Shown here in pieces: positions 8,151 to 16,581 of a DNA stretch of 64,000 bases (positions are counted from its first letter, which is position 1; the number at the start of each line of letters is the position of its first letter). The translations under genes and the position numbers were made by a program. Origin of the DNA: Nitrospinota bacterium. GTDB taxonomy: Bacteria > Nitrospinota_A > UBA7883 > JACRLM01. The notes under the pieces were generated by a model. The model was given only the letters and a program-made list of their open reading frames with translations, had not been told where the DNA came from and did not search any database. The DNA lies in assembly GCA_016208975.1 (NCBI GenBank), contig JACQXA010000004.1, positions 1,613,015 through 1,677,014 on the forward strand, written 5' to 3'.

Positions 8151-8528
8151 ATGGATGTTTACAACAAACGTGAACAGAAAGATTATCGCGTCAGCCTGCG
8201 AAAAGATTCGCCTAAAGCCGAACGAATTCTCTGGTCCAGGTTAAAGGGCAAACAAGTTTCAGGTTTCAAATTCCGCCGTCAATTTGGAATCGACAAATAC
8301 ATCGTTGATTTTTATTGCGCTGAATTGAAGTTGGTCATAGAGGTTGATGGAGATACTCATTTTATGGGTGACGGTAAAGAAAAAGACAAAGCGCGCCAAC
8401 ATAAAATCGAAAGTTATGGCATGACATTTTTTAGAGTGACAAACAATGATGTTTATAAAAATCTTGATGGCGTATTGATGACCCTGTGGAAAGTGATTGA
8501 GGATTTAGTTAAGAAGCAAAGCGCCTAA
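8151..8528 (+). CDS. DUF559 / Vsr-like endonuclease-fold protein
   Basis: A 125-residue DUF559 protein related to very-short-patch-repair (PD-(D/E)XK-like) nucleases. The opening helices RKDSPKAERILWSRLK and FRRQFGIDKYIVDFYC are followed by LVIEVDGDTH. The candidate metal-binding residues are D53, E64 and D66, with H70 and the RQHKIESYGMTFFRV segment completing the fold. The gene is clearly AT-richer than the apr and qmo genes. It sits exactly between two same-orientation copies of the structured repeat. Copy 1 provides an AGG 8 bases upstream of the ATG, and the stop TAA is the first three bases of copy 2. The native role is unknown. Acting on the flanking hairpins is an inference. Confidence 0.88.
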   Translation: MDVYNKREQKDYRVSLRKDSPKAERILWSRLKGKQVSGFKFRRQFGIDKYIVDFYCAELKLVIEVDGDTHFMGDGKEKDKARQHKIESYGMTFFRVTNNDVYKNLDGVLMTLWKVIEDLVKKQSA

Positions 8529-8594
8529 ATTCTCCTCCCCGAAGTTCGGTGAAGTGGCCCGGCTCTGCGGGCCGGGGGGGGGGGGTAATTTAGG
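8526..8594 (+). repeat. Structured repeat copy 2 (contains the DUF559 stop codon)
   Basis: The copy begins TAAATTCTCCTCCCC, and its first three bases are the stop codon of the DUF559 gene. Hairpin A is replaced by a different small palindrome (CCGAA-G-TTCGG). Hairpin B (GGCCCG-GCTCTG-CGGGCC) is kept, followed by a long G run and TAATTTAGG. The loss of the usual TTAGCAA loop makes this the most diverged same-orientation copy. Confidence 0.88.
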
Positions 8595-8600
8595 CTTGTT

Positions 8601-8659
8601 ATTCGCCCCTCCTTAGCAAGGAGGGGTCGCCGCCAAGCGGCGGGGGAGGTTTAATTCGG
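8601..8659 (+). repeat. Structured repeat copy 3
   Basis: Same architecture with different arms. Hairpin A is CCCCTCCTT-AGC-AAGGAGGGG and hairpin B is CGCCGC-CAA-GCGGCG, ending GGTTTAATTCGG. Both arms of each stem have changed together relative to copy 1, so pairing is preserved while sequence is not. Confidence 0.85.
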
Positions 8660-8694
8660 CTTTGCCATGATTCACAGTAACGTAAAATGAAAGA

Positions 8695-8768
8695 AATTAA
8701 ACCCCCACCCGCCTTCGGCTCCGGCGGAGCCTTCGGCGGACTCCCCCTTGCTAAGGGGGAGGGGTGGG
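8695..8768 (-). repeat. Structured repeat copy 4 (inverted)
   Basis: Read on the minus strand it starts with CCCACCCCTCCCCCTTAGC, forms hairpin A (CTCCCCCTT-AGC-AAGGGGGAG) and a nested hairpin B (CCGCCGAAGG..., with an inner GGCTCCGCCGGAGCC palindrome), and ends GGGTTTAATT. Hairpin B is about 20 bases longer than in copy 6, apparently by an internal palindromic duplication. Confidence 0.82.
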
Positions 8769-8791
8769 AATGGGACGAACGGTAATACTCC

Positions 8792-8857
8792 TAAATGCTC
8801 CTCCCCTTAGCAAGGGGAGGTGGCCCGGCTCTGTGGGCCGGAGGGGTTTAATTTAGG
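8792..8857 (+). repeat. Structured repeat copy 5
   Basis: Almost identical to copy 1: TAAATGCTCC start, hairpin A CCTCCCCTT-AGC-AAGGGGAGG, hairpin B GGCCCG-GCTCTG-TGGGCC, and a TTTAATTTAGG end. The one change in hairpin B gives a G-U pair, so the stem is retained. Confidence 0.88.
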
Positions 8858-8899
8858 TTTTTAAATAGTTGCGTGGTTAACTTGTTAAGCGCCGGGGCG

Positions 8900-8950
8900 A
8901 ATTAAACCCCCACCCGCCTTCGGCGGACTCCCCCTTGCTAAGGGGGAGAA
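8900..8950 (-). repeat. Structured repeat copy 6 (inverted)
   Basis: Minus-strand copy with hairpin A CTCCCCCTT-AGC-AAGGGGGAG, a short hairpin B CCGCC-GAA-GGCGG, then GGGGGTTTAATT. It ends about 40 bases before the next gene, which has its own AAGG ribosome-binding site at the usual distance. Confidence 0.82.
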
Positions 8951-8988
8951 AAAGGCTTTAGATCCTATGGATAACTAAGGTAATTCAA

Positions 8989-9786
8989 ATGGCCGATGAA
9001 GTAACAGTTGCTGACCCAACTCAGGATGCCAGCGCTCCCAAAATATCAAAAGGGGCCGTCGCCTTTCTGGATATTCTTGGATTTAAGGGGATGTGGCAGT
9101 CAACTCATCCAGCTAATCTGACTGCGCAAATTAATTTAATTTCTAACATGGTTGCGAAGGTTCAAAAAAACGTAATAAAAGAAATGTCGACCAAATTGGA
9201 TATAGAAGCTAATCCCGATCAACTGAATTTCAATTTACTTTCAGACACTTTTATCATTACGGTAGAAAATGAAGACCTCTCTCTCGCACTTTTCTTTGTG
9301 GTACAAGCCACTCAGGACTTAATACTACATTTTGCGCTTTTTGACGATGTAAAGCCGCCCAATCTGCCTCCTGCAAGGCCACTTTTCCTGAGAGGAGCCA
9401 TTAGTACAGGCTGGTTTTATCGGAAAAATAATATGTATATTGGTGAAGCTATTGATGATGCGGCTGAATGGTTTAATCAACCGGATTTTGTTGGGGCCAT
9501 ATTGACACCCAGAACAGGCTATTTTTATCGAAAATTATTGAATGATCCCCCAAAAAATCCAAATCGTCTTTTAATAAAATATACTACTCCCACCAAGAAG
9601 GGTAAGTTTGATTTGTATTGTGTTGATTGGATAAATAGGTACATTGCTCTGTATCCTCACAAAAAATTTGACTTGAAGGACTTATATTCAAAATTTATTC
9701 AGAATGGGAATATATCTCCAGGTGTCGTTAGTAAATATCAAAATACCGATGAGTTTAATAAGTACTGTCTTGAGAGAAAAACCTGA
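8989..9786 (+). CDS. Class III nucleotidyl cyclase-like protein (orphan)
   Basis: A 265-residue soluble protein resembling the class III adenylate/guanylate cyclase fold. AFLDILGFKG (D28) matches the first beta strand with a metal-binding Asp. LSDTFII (D86) matches the second metal Asp hairpin. LRGAISTGWFY (about 134-144) and YIGEAIDDAAEW (150-161) match the R.GI.TG and G.AVN.AARL regions. The Asn and Arg of the canonical N-x3-R transition-state motif are replaced (D157, W161), so activity is uncertain. Related cyclases occur in Pycsar anti-phage systems, but no effector gene lies beside this one. The gene is strongly AT-rich compared with aprA and qmoA, which suggests acquisition. It has an AAGG ribosome-binding site 8 bases before the ATG. 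Confidence 0.6.
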   Translation: MADEVTVADPTQDASAPKISKGAVAFLDILGFKGMWQSTHPANLTAQINLISNMVAKVQKNVIKEMSTKLDIEANPDQLNFNLLSDTFIITVENEDLSLALFFVVQATQDLILHFALFDDVKPPNLPPARPLFLRGAISTGWFYRKNNMYIGEAIDDAAEWFNQPDFVGAILTPRTGYFYRKLLNDPPKNPNRLLIKYTTPTKKGKFDLYCVDWINRYIALYPHKKFDLKDLYSKFIQNGNISPGVVSKYQNTDEFNKYCLERKT

Positions 9787-9821
9787 CGATGACAAATGAG
9801 AAAATTTAAGAGGTTGACCAC

Positions 9822-11069
9822 ATGAACAACTCCCTCCTTGTCATTGGCGGCGGGATAGCTGGCATGACCGCGGCGGTGGAGGCCGCCGAGTGCGGACAGA
9901 AAGTTTATCTCATCGAGAAAGAGGCGTATCTGGGCGGCAGGGTGGCCCGGATGAACAAATATTTCCCGAAACTGTGCCCCCCCTATTGCGGCATGGAGAT
10001 TAATTTCAGGCGAATCAGGGTAAACCCGCACATCGAAATCCTCACCCTGTCCGAGGTGGTTTCCATCACCGGCCAGAAGGGCGATTTCACCGCCACCATC
10101 AAAACCGCCCCCCGTTACGTAAACAACAAGTGCACCACATGCAAAGAGTGCGAGGGCGTCTGCCCGGTTTCGCGGCCTGACGAGTTCAACTACGGCATGA
10201 GCCAGACAAAAGCCGTTTACCTGCCCCACGCCATGGCCATGCCCATGAAACACGTGATAGACATGAGCGTTTGCAAGGGGCAATCCTGCGGCGAGTGCGC
10301 CAAGGTATGTAATTACGGCGCCATTGATTTGAGCATGGAACCCAGCGAGACCCAGGTGAAAGTGGCCTCGGTGGTTTATGCCACGGGCTGGAAACCTTAT
10401 GACGCGTCGAAAATAGCCAACCTTGGTTACGGCTCCGTAGCCAATGTCATCAACAACGTGGAGATGGAGCGGCTGGCGGCCATAAACGGCCCCACCGGCG
10501 GCAAGATCCTGCGGCGCGACAACGGCGGGCCGGTGAATACCGTGGCATTCGTCCAGTGCGCGGGTTCGCGGGACGAGAACCATCTGCAATATTGTTCCTC
10601 CATCTGCTGTCTTGCCTCGCTCAAACAGGCAACCTATGTGCGGGAGCAATACCCGGACAGCGAGGTTTACGTTTTCTATATAGACCTGCGCGCTCCGGGC
10701 AAATACGAGGCGTTTTACACCCGTGTGGCGGCGGATCCGAAGATAAAGGTTATAAAGGGCAAAGTTGCCAAGGTGGAGCAGGCTCCGGACGGACGCGCCG
10801 TGGTGACCGCCGAGGACATCATGGGCGGCGGGAAGATGAGTGTATCGTGCGACCTGGTGGTGCTGGCCACGGGTATGGAGCCTGCCTATAACGGGAATGG
10901 CGTCAAGCCGGATGGATATGGATTCATGCCTGCGGAGAACATGGCGCCGGGCGTTTTCTCCACCGGTGTGGCCAAAAGGCCGCAGGACGTGACCTCGTCT
11001 ATACAGGACGCCACGGGGGCGGCGCTTTTCTCCCTGCAATGCTCCGCCGGGGAGGCCAGCCATGGCTGA
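9822..11069 (+). CDS. qmoA: Quinone-interacting membrane-bound oxidoreductase subunit QmoA
   Basis: A 415-residue flavoprotein similar to HdrA. The FAD motif LVIGGGIAGMTAAVEAAE is at the N-terminus. Iron-sulfur ligands are seen in CTTCKECEGVC and CKGQSCGECAKVC, and the CAGSRDENH signature of HdrA-like proteins is present. It forms the cytoplasmic part of QmoABC, which exchanges electrons between the quinone pool and AprBA. The start has AAGAGG 8 bases upstream. It overlaps qmoB by 8 bases. In related organisms it normally follows aprA directly; here about 2 kb of foreign-looking sequence lies between them. Confidence 0.95.
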   Translation: MNNSLLVIGGGIAGMTAAVEAAECGQKVYLIEKEAYLGGRVARMNKYFPKLCPPYCGMEINFRRIRVNPHIEILTLSEVVSITGQKGDFTATIKTAPRYVNNKCTTCKECEGVCPVSRPDEFNYGMSQTKAVYLPHAMAMPMKHVIDMSVCKGQSCGECAKVCNYGAIDLSMEPSETQVKVASVVYATGWKPYDASKIANLGYGSVANVINNVEMERLAAINGPTGGKILRRDNGGPVNTVAFVQCAGSRDENHLQYCSSICCLASLKQATYVREQYPDSEVYVFYIDLRAPGKYEAFYTRVAADPKIKVIKGKVAKVEQAPDGRAVVTAEDIMGGGKMSVSCDLVVLATGMEPAYNGNGVKPDGYGFMPAENMAPGVFSTGVAKRPQDVTSSIQDATGAALFSLQCSAGEASHG

Positions 11070-13272
11070 AGAAACAAAGGTTGTCAAAAAGACCGGCGTT
11101 TACATCTGCTCCGGTTGCGGCATAGGCGGGGCGGTGGATGTAAGCCAGCTTGAAAAAGTGGCCACCGGCGAATTGAAAATACCCGTATGCAAGACCCATC
11201 CGTTCCTGTGCGACGCGGAAGGGGCGCGGGTAATAAAAGACAGCATAGTGAACGACGGCGTGAACGCGGTGGTGGTGGCGGCGTGTTCCCCTCGCGTAAA
11301 TTACGACATATTCGATTTCGGCGAGAGCGTGTTGCTGGACCGGGTGGACCTGCGCGAAAAAGTGGCGTGGAGCCACGAGCCCGGCCACGAGGACACGCTT
11401 ATGCTGGCGCAGGACTATCTGCGGATGGGCCTGGCTAAAATGAAGGAGATGAACTATCCCGAGCCGGTGAAAGAGCAGGTGGACGACACCATACTGGTCA
11501 TCGGCGGCGGGATAACTGGCCTTGCGGCGGCCAGGAGCGCCTCCCTGGCCGCCCACAAGGTGCGCCTTGTGGAGAAAACCGGGCGGCTGGGCGGCTGGGC
11601 CAACGCGTTCCCGAAGGTTCTGCCGCGCAAAAGCCCATACACCACGCCGGAGGATAACGACATCGTCAGCCGCGTCCGCGAGGTGGAGACAGACCCAAAC
11701 ATAACCGTTCACCTGAATTCCACCATCAAGTCCATCTCCGGCGCGCCGGGCATGTTCGACGTGGTCATCAATGACGGGGCCGAGTCAACAGCGCGGGTAG
11801 GGGCTATTGTCCTGGCCACCGGTTGGAAACCCTACGACATGGGCAAGCTGGCCCACTTGGGCGCGGGCCTGCCGGACGTGGTAAGTAATGTGGAGTTCGA
11901 GCAGATGGCCGCTGGCGGCTCCATAAAACGGCCGTCCGACGGCAAACCGGCCAAGAGCGTTGCGTTCATCCAATGCGCCGGGTCGCGGGACGAGAACCAT
12001 CTTCCATACTGCTCATCTGTGTGTTGCGCCGTGTCGCTCAAGCAGGCCATGTACGCCCGGCAGAGCGGATGCACGGCCACGATAATCTACAAGGATATCC
12101 GCACCACCGGCGAGTCGGAGTTCTTCTACAAGGATGCCCAGCAGGATCCGGGCGTGTTCCTCACCAAGGGGGATGTGGCCGGGGTGGAAAGCGCCAACGG
12201 CGAGCTGTTGGTAACCGTGGACAACACGTTGCTGGGCGGGCAGGTGAAAATCGCGGCTGACCTGCTGGTGCTGGCCACGGGGCTTGTGCCTACTACATAT
12301 GATCCGTCCGTGACGGTGGACAAACCGGCGGAGCAGATGACCGACCGTGACAAGTTCAAGATAGGCAAGGCGCCCATTTTGAACCTTACCTACAGGAAAG
12401 GCTCCGAGCTTCCCGATTTGAAGAACGGTTTCCCGGACTCCCACTTCATCTGTTTCCCCTACGAGACCCAGCGGACAGGCATATACGCCGCCGGGGCCGT
12501 GCGTCATCCCATGGACATGAAGAGCGCCATGAGCGACGCGGCGGGCGCGGCTTTAAAAGCCATCCAGTGCGTTAAGCTGGTAGGGCAGGGGAAGGCGGTC
12601 CACCCGCGGGCGGGGGACACAAGTTATCCCGACTTTTTCCTGCAAAGGTGTACACAGTGCAAGCGATGCACAGAGGAATGCCCCTTCGGCACGCTGGACG
12701 AGGACGAAAAGGGGACGCCAAAACCCAATCCCACCCGGTGTCGGCGGTGCGGCGTGTGTATGGGCGCCTGCCCGGAGCGCATCATAAACTTCAAGAACTA
12801 CTCGGTGCCGATGATAGCCTCCATGATCAAGTCCATGGAGATACCCGACGAGTTCTCGGGCAAACTGCGCGCCCTGGCGTTCATTTGCGAGAACGACGCC
12901 ATGCCAGCCGTGGACATGGCCGGTATCATGCGCCAGAAGTACGACCCGGAGTTAAGGGTTATACCCCTCCGGTGCCTGGGCTCCACAAACCTTGTGTGGA
13001 TAGCCGACGCGCTGGCCTCCGGCGTGGACGGCATACTGATGATCGGTTGCAAACATGGCGACGATTACCAATGCCATTTCGTGAAAGGCTCGGAGCTGGC
13101 CAATTACCGTATGGGCAAGGTGCAGGAAACTCTCAACCGCATGATGCTGGAGCCGGAGCGGATACGGGTGGAGTCTTTGGCCATCAACGAGTACCACCGG
13201 GTGCCGGAGATAATCAACAGCTTCATGGAAACGCTGAGGAAATTCGACCCGAACCCCAACAAGGGTTTCTAG
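11062..13272 (+). CDS. qmoB: QmoB (HdrA-like flavoprotein with MvhD-like C-terminus)
   Basis: A 736-residue protein. The N-terminal YICSGCGIGGAVD segment precedes an FAD domain (LVIGGGITGLAAARS, about residues 141-155). A CAGSRDENH signature and a two-cluster ferredoxin domain (CTQCKRCTEECP and CRRCGVCMGACP) follow. The last roughly 130 residues match the MvhD/FrhD delta family (GCKHGDDYQCHF). The protein is the central electron-transfer subunit of QmoABC. It overlaps qmoA by 8 bases and qmoC starts 13 bases after its stop, so translation is coupled. Confidence 0.96.
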   Translation: MAEETKVVKKTGVYICSGCGIGGAVDVSQLEKVATGELKIPVCKTHPFLCDAEGARVIKDSIVNDGVNAVVVAACSPRVNYDIFDFGESVLLDRVDLREKVAWSHEPGHEDTLMLAQDYLRMGLAKMKEMNYPEPVKEQVDDTILVIGGGITGLAAARSASLAAHKVRLVEKTGRLGGWANAFPKVLPRKSPYTTPEDNDIVSRVREVETDPNITVHLNSTIKSISGAPGMFDVVINDGAESTARVGAIVLATGWKPYDMGKLAHLGAGLPDVVSNVEFEQMAAGGSIKRPSDGKPAKSVAFIQCAGSRDENHLPYCSSVCCAVSLKQAMYARQSGCTATIIYKDIRTTGESEFFYKDAQQDPGVFLTKGDVAGVESANGELLVTVDNTLLGGQVKIAADLLVLATGLVPTTYDPSVTVDKPAEQMTDRDKFKIGKAPILNLTYRKGSELPDLKNGFPDSHFICFPYETQRTGIYAAGAVRHPMDMKSAMSDAAGAALKAIQCVKLVGQGKAVHPRAGDTSYPDFFLQRCTQCKRCTEECPFGTLDEDEKGTPKPNPTRCRRCGVCMGACPERIINFKNYSVPMIASMIKSMEIPDEFSGKLRALAFICENDAMPAVDMAGIMRQKYDPELRVIPLRCLGSTNLVWIADALASGVDGILMIGCKHGDDYQCHFVKGSELANYRMGKVQETLNRMMLEPERIRVESLAINEYHRVPEIINSFMETLRKFDPNPNKGF

Positions 13273-13285
13273 GAAGAGTGGGAAT

Positions 13286-14464
13286 ATGCAGGAAGTCACT
13301 ACGCAGGTAATAAGGCCCGACGCCGGGTTCGTAACGGAGTTGATGGAGAACGGCGGCGCCACGCTGAAGAAATGTTTCCAGTGCGGCAACTGCTCGGTGG
13401 TTTGCAACATATCGCCTGAAGAGGCGCCTTTTCCCCGCAAGGAAATGATATGGGCCCAGTGGGGCTTGAAAGACCGCCTGCTGTCCGACGGGGACGTGTG
13501 GCTGTGCCATCAGTGCAACGATTGCTCCACCCATTGCCCCCGGGGCGCAAAACCCGGCGATGTGCTGGCGGCGGCGCGGAACATAATGTTCTCCCATTAC
13601 GCCAGTTTCGGGTTCTTGGGGAAATGGCTTTCCAAACCCGCGTATCTGCCGGCGCTCTTCATAATCCCTTTGGTGTGGATATACGGTTTTATCTCCCTCG
13701 GCGCCAAGCCGGATTTTGTAAACATAAAGCCTATGCAGTACGGCAACATGATGCCGGAATTGGCGATAGACATGGCGTTCATACCGGCAGTTGTCTTTGC
13801 GGTGGTGGCGGCGTTTATGAGCGTGAAAAAATTCTGGGGTGAGCTGAACAAGGCGGCCCGTGCGGAAGGCTCGTTGATATCCGCCATGATCGGCGCGGCC
13901 ATCGGCGTGGGCAGGCACGAGAAGATGGGCAAATGCGTCACCAACGCGCCCAGGTTCAAATCGCACCTTTTCACGATGTACGGTTTCATAGCCCTCATGA
14001 TAACCACCGCCATGGTGGGTACGCTCTACTGGGCGCACGAGCTGGGAATGATAGGTTTTGAATATCACCAGATAGGCCTTTCACACCCCGCCCGGCTCAC
14101 GGTAAAACTTGTTGGCAACCTGGGCGCTCTGATGGCCCTGGCTGGGGTGGGCATGATAATCGCCCGAAGGTACGGCGCGGCCAAGGATAGCGTGGGTGTG
14201 ACCGGCTATTACGACAGCTTCTTCATATTCACTCTGTTCATCACCATAGCCAGCGGAATATTGTCCGAAATCCTGCGCGTATTGGACGTCGCGTCATTGG
14301 GCTTTGGCGTGTATTATGTCCACCTGGTGTTCGTGTTCGTTTTGCTTGTGTACGCGCCGTTTTCAAAATTCGCGCATCTTCTATACAGGTTCACGGCCCT
14401 GACCCACGCAAGGATGACCCAGCGGGAACGGGCGTGGGCGGCGGATCACGCTGTAACAAACTAA
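13286..14464 (+). CDS. qmoC: QmoC (HdrC-HdrE-like membrane subunit)
   Basis: A 392-residue fusion. The N-terminal HdrC-like domain has two [4Fe-4S] motifs ([11 protein letters not shown] and [11 protein letters not shown]). The C-terminal part is a cytochrome b/HdrE-like membrane domain with about six hydrophobic segments, several carrying histidines. It anchors the Qmo complex and is the quinone-reactive subunit. The motifs are complete and the length is normal. The sat gene follows 28 bases later on the same strand. Confidence 0.95.
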   Translation: MQEVTTQVIRPDAGFVTELMENGGATLKKCFQCGNCSVVCNISPEEAPFPRKEMIWAQWGLKDRLLSDGDVWLCHQCNDCSTHCPRGAKPGDVLAAARNIMFSHYASFGFLGKWLSKPAYLPALFIIPLVWIYGFISLGAKPDFVNIKPMQYGNMMPELAIDMAFIPAVVFAVVAAFMSVKKFWGELNKAARAEGSLISAMIGAAIGVGRHEKMGKCVTNAPRFKSHLFTMYGFIALMITTAMVGTLYWAHELGMIGFEYHQIGLSHPARLTVKLVGNLGALMALAGVGMIIARRYGAAKDSVGVTGYYDSFFIFTLFITIASGILSEILRVLDVASLGFGVYYVHLVFVFVLLVYAPFSKFAHLLYRFTALTHARMTQRERAWAADHAVTN

Positions 14465-14492
14465 TTTTTATTGCGAGGGGGTTTTTAAGCCA

Positions 14493-15707
14493 ATGTCGAA
14501 GCTTGTAAATCCGCATGGCGGCGGGGAGTTGAAGCCCCTGCTATTGCAGGGCAAAGAACGGGAGGCGGAGCTGAAAAAGGCCCAATCCCTGCCGAAGGTA
14601 GTGATGACCTCGCGCGAGACGTCGGACCTTATCATGATGGGCATCGGCGCTTTCACTCCACTCACCGGCTTTATGACCCGGGCGGACTGGGAGGGTGTGT
14701 GCGACGGTTACAAGACCGCATCGGGGCTGTTCTGGCCCATCCCCATCACCCTTTCCACGGACAAAGCCAGCATCAACGGCATAAAGGTTGGCGGAGAGGT
14801 GGCGCTCTGGGACGGCGAGACCGAGCAGGTGATGGGAACCATGACCGTCACCGAAAAATACGAGATAGACAAGGCGCACGAGTGCATGTCCATATTCAAG
14901 ACCACCGACAGCGAGCATCCCGGCGTGCAGAAGGTGATGGCCCAGGGGGACGTGAACCTGGCCGGGCCGGTGAAGGTCCTGTCCGAAAGCTATTACCCGG
15001 AAATGTTCCGCGATGTGTACATGACTCCCGCCCAAACCCGCAAAGCCTTCGCCGAAAAAGGCTGGAGCTCCGTTGCGGCGTTACAACTTAGAAACCCCAT
15101 GCACCGCTCCCACGAGTATCTTGCAAAAATTGCGGTGGAGGTCTGCGATGGTCTGCTGATCCACCAGCTTGTGGGTAAACTGAAACCGGGGGACATTCCG
15201 GCGGAGGTGCGGGTGCGGGCCGTCAACGCGCTGGTGGAAAACTACTTCGTCAATAACACCGCCATCCAGGCAGGTTATCCCATGGAAATGCGTTACGCAG
15301 GGCCGCGGGAGGCTCTATTGCACGCGGTGTTCCGCCAAAACTATGGTTGCTCCCATCTCCTGGTGGGGCGGGACCATGCGGGGGTGGGCAACTATTACGG
15401 CCCCTTCGACGCCCACAAGATATTCGACGAGATACCCAAAGACGCGCTGGAGCTGAAACCACTTAAGATAGACTGGACTTTCTGGTGTTTCAAATGCGAC
15501 GGCATGGCCTCCGCCCGCACCTGCCCCCACGAGGGGAAAGACCGGCTGTTGCTTTCCGGCACCATGCTCCGCAAAACCCTGTCCGAAGGGGGCGAGATAC
15601 CCAAGGAGTTCTCCAGGCCTGAAGTGCTGGCCATCCTTCAGGAGTATTACAGGAGCCTGGACGAGAAGGTGGAGATAAAGCTCCACCGCGCCGCCACCGG
15701 GGCGTAG
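14493..15707 (+). CDS. sat: Dissimilatory-type sulfate adenylyltransferase (ATP sulfurylase)
   Basis: A 404-residue enzyme that interconverts sulfate plus ATP with APS plus pyrophosphate. The nucleotide/sulfate site [12 protein letters not shown] begins at residue 198, GRDHAG is at 292-297, and [13 protein letters not shown] is near the C-terminus. It is the homo-oligomeric Sat type, not CysDN. Being last in the aprBA-qmoABC-sat series makes the module complete for sulfate-to-sulfite conversion. The sequence does not tell the physiological direction. A strong terminator follows within 20 bases. Confidence 0.97.
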   Translation: MSKLVNPHGGGELKPLLLQGKEREAELKKAQSLPKVVMTSRETSDLIMMGIGAFTPLTGFMTRADWEGVCDGYKTASGLFWPIPITLSTDKASINGIKVGGEVALWDGETEQVMGTMTVTEKYEIDKAHECMSIFKTTDSEHPGVQKVMAQGDVNLAGPVKVLSESYYPEMFRDVYMTPAQTRKAFAEKGWSSVAALQLRNPMHRSHEYLAKIAVEVCDGLLIHQLVGKLKPGDIPAEVRVRAVNALVENYFVNNTAIQAGYPMEMRYAGPREALLHAVFRQNYGCSHLLVGRDHAGVGNYYGPFDAHKIFDEIPKDALELKPLKIDWTFWCFKCDGMASARTCPHEGKDRLLLSGTMLRKTLSEGGEIPKEFSRPEVLAILQEYYRSLDEKVEIKLHRAATGA

Positions 15708-15724
15708 GCAAAAGCGTTACTTGC

Positions 15725-15758
15725 AAGAGCGGGTGGAAGCGCCTCCCGCTCTTTTTTT
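15725..15758 (+). terminator. Rho-independent terminator of the sulfur operon
   Basis: A 9-bp stem (AAGAGCGGG with CCCGCTCTT), an 11-base loop, and a run of T residues to 15758. It begins 18 bases after the sat stop. Its T run touches the stop codon of the opposing gene at 15757. Confidence 0.9.
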
Positions 15759-16527
15759 ATGTGAACAGCGACGTGAAAACAACGAATCCGATAGCCGCTA
15801 TCAGCGCCAGCAGGAGCAGTATCAATATTGTCCTGAAAATCACGCCGGAGGAGGCGGCCGGCGGTGTGGCCGGGAAAATGCCCACGGAAGCCATCGCTTC
15901 GCTCACCTTCCTCGCTTTCTCCAGCAAGATCCGCTCCAGTTCAGTTTCGTTGGGCAACACCATATCCACCGCCACGTCTGTCATCACCAGGTGGCCTTCC
16001 AACCCTTCAAGCTCTTCCAGCAGGGCCAACAGGGCGACGTCCACATCCGGGCTGGAGAATATCCCGGCCCCCGCATCTTTCGCCAGGGCGTAAACAGAAT
16101 ACTCTCTCGCGCTCAGGCTTGCCGGAGGCTCGATGGCGGAGTGCGACCGGACCTTTCCGGAGACGCTGAAATATTGTCTGTAATAGGGCAGTTCTATCCC
16201 CGCAACGTCTTGCGGGACAAAATTCAGGATGCCAGAACGCATGACAAGCAATCCGATGTTGAACGGTTTTCTGTGAAAGACGGCCAGATGGGTGTCGTTG
16301 GAAACGTCCTCCCTGTCCACCTTGGGCTGGATATAGCGGAATTTATATCCCTCATGGATAAATTCGCGCCGGGCGCTGGAGAATAGCGAAATACCGCTAT
16401 CGTCCACTCCAAGCCTGCGAAGGTTCTCCCGGAACAGCCTGATCCTGTGGGACGACATGTAGGCGAAGGCGGTGATCATCAGCACAGTGAGCGCCGCAAA
16501 GAAACCTAAAGCGTAATAATTTTCCAT
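15757..16527 (-). CDS. Hypothetical protein with one N- and one C-terminal membrane segment
   Basis: A 256-residue protein not assigned to a family. Hydrophobic segments lie near residues 5-25 and at the extreme C-terminus (about 230-252). The middle is soluble and mixed alpha/beta. A Pro/Ala-rich linker precedes the last segment. The gene is transcribed divergently from rdgB with a 54-base gap and converges on sat. A role cannot be given. The coding frame shows no interruptions and its base composition matches the neighbours. Confidence 0.7.
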   Translation of the reverse strand: MENYYALGFFAALTVLMITAFAYMSSHRIRLFRENLRRLGVDDSGISLFSSARREFIHEGYKFRYIQPKVDREDVSNDTHLAVFHRKPFNIGLLVMRSGILNFVPQDVAGIELPYYRQYFSVSGKVRSHSAIEPPASLSAREYSVYALAKDAGAGIFSSPDVDVALLALLEELEGLEGHLVMTDVAVDMVLPNETELERILLEKARKVSEAMASVGIFPATPPAASSGVIFRTILILLLLALIAAIGFVVFTSLFT

Positions 16528-16581
16528 TGGGTATCCCGCTTTGCATGTCCGGTTCGGGCTCCTCTGCTATCATACTCCATC

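Noticed and set aside
8077-8950. CRISPR array
   Set aside because: Copies lie in both orientations, vary in length and sequence, and spacing is irregular; no cas genes nearby.
8989-9786. Complete Pycsar defence system
   Set aside because: Only a cyclase-like gene is present; the neighbours are qmoA and repeats, with no TIR or membrane effector gene.
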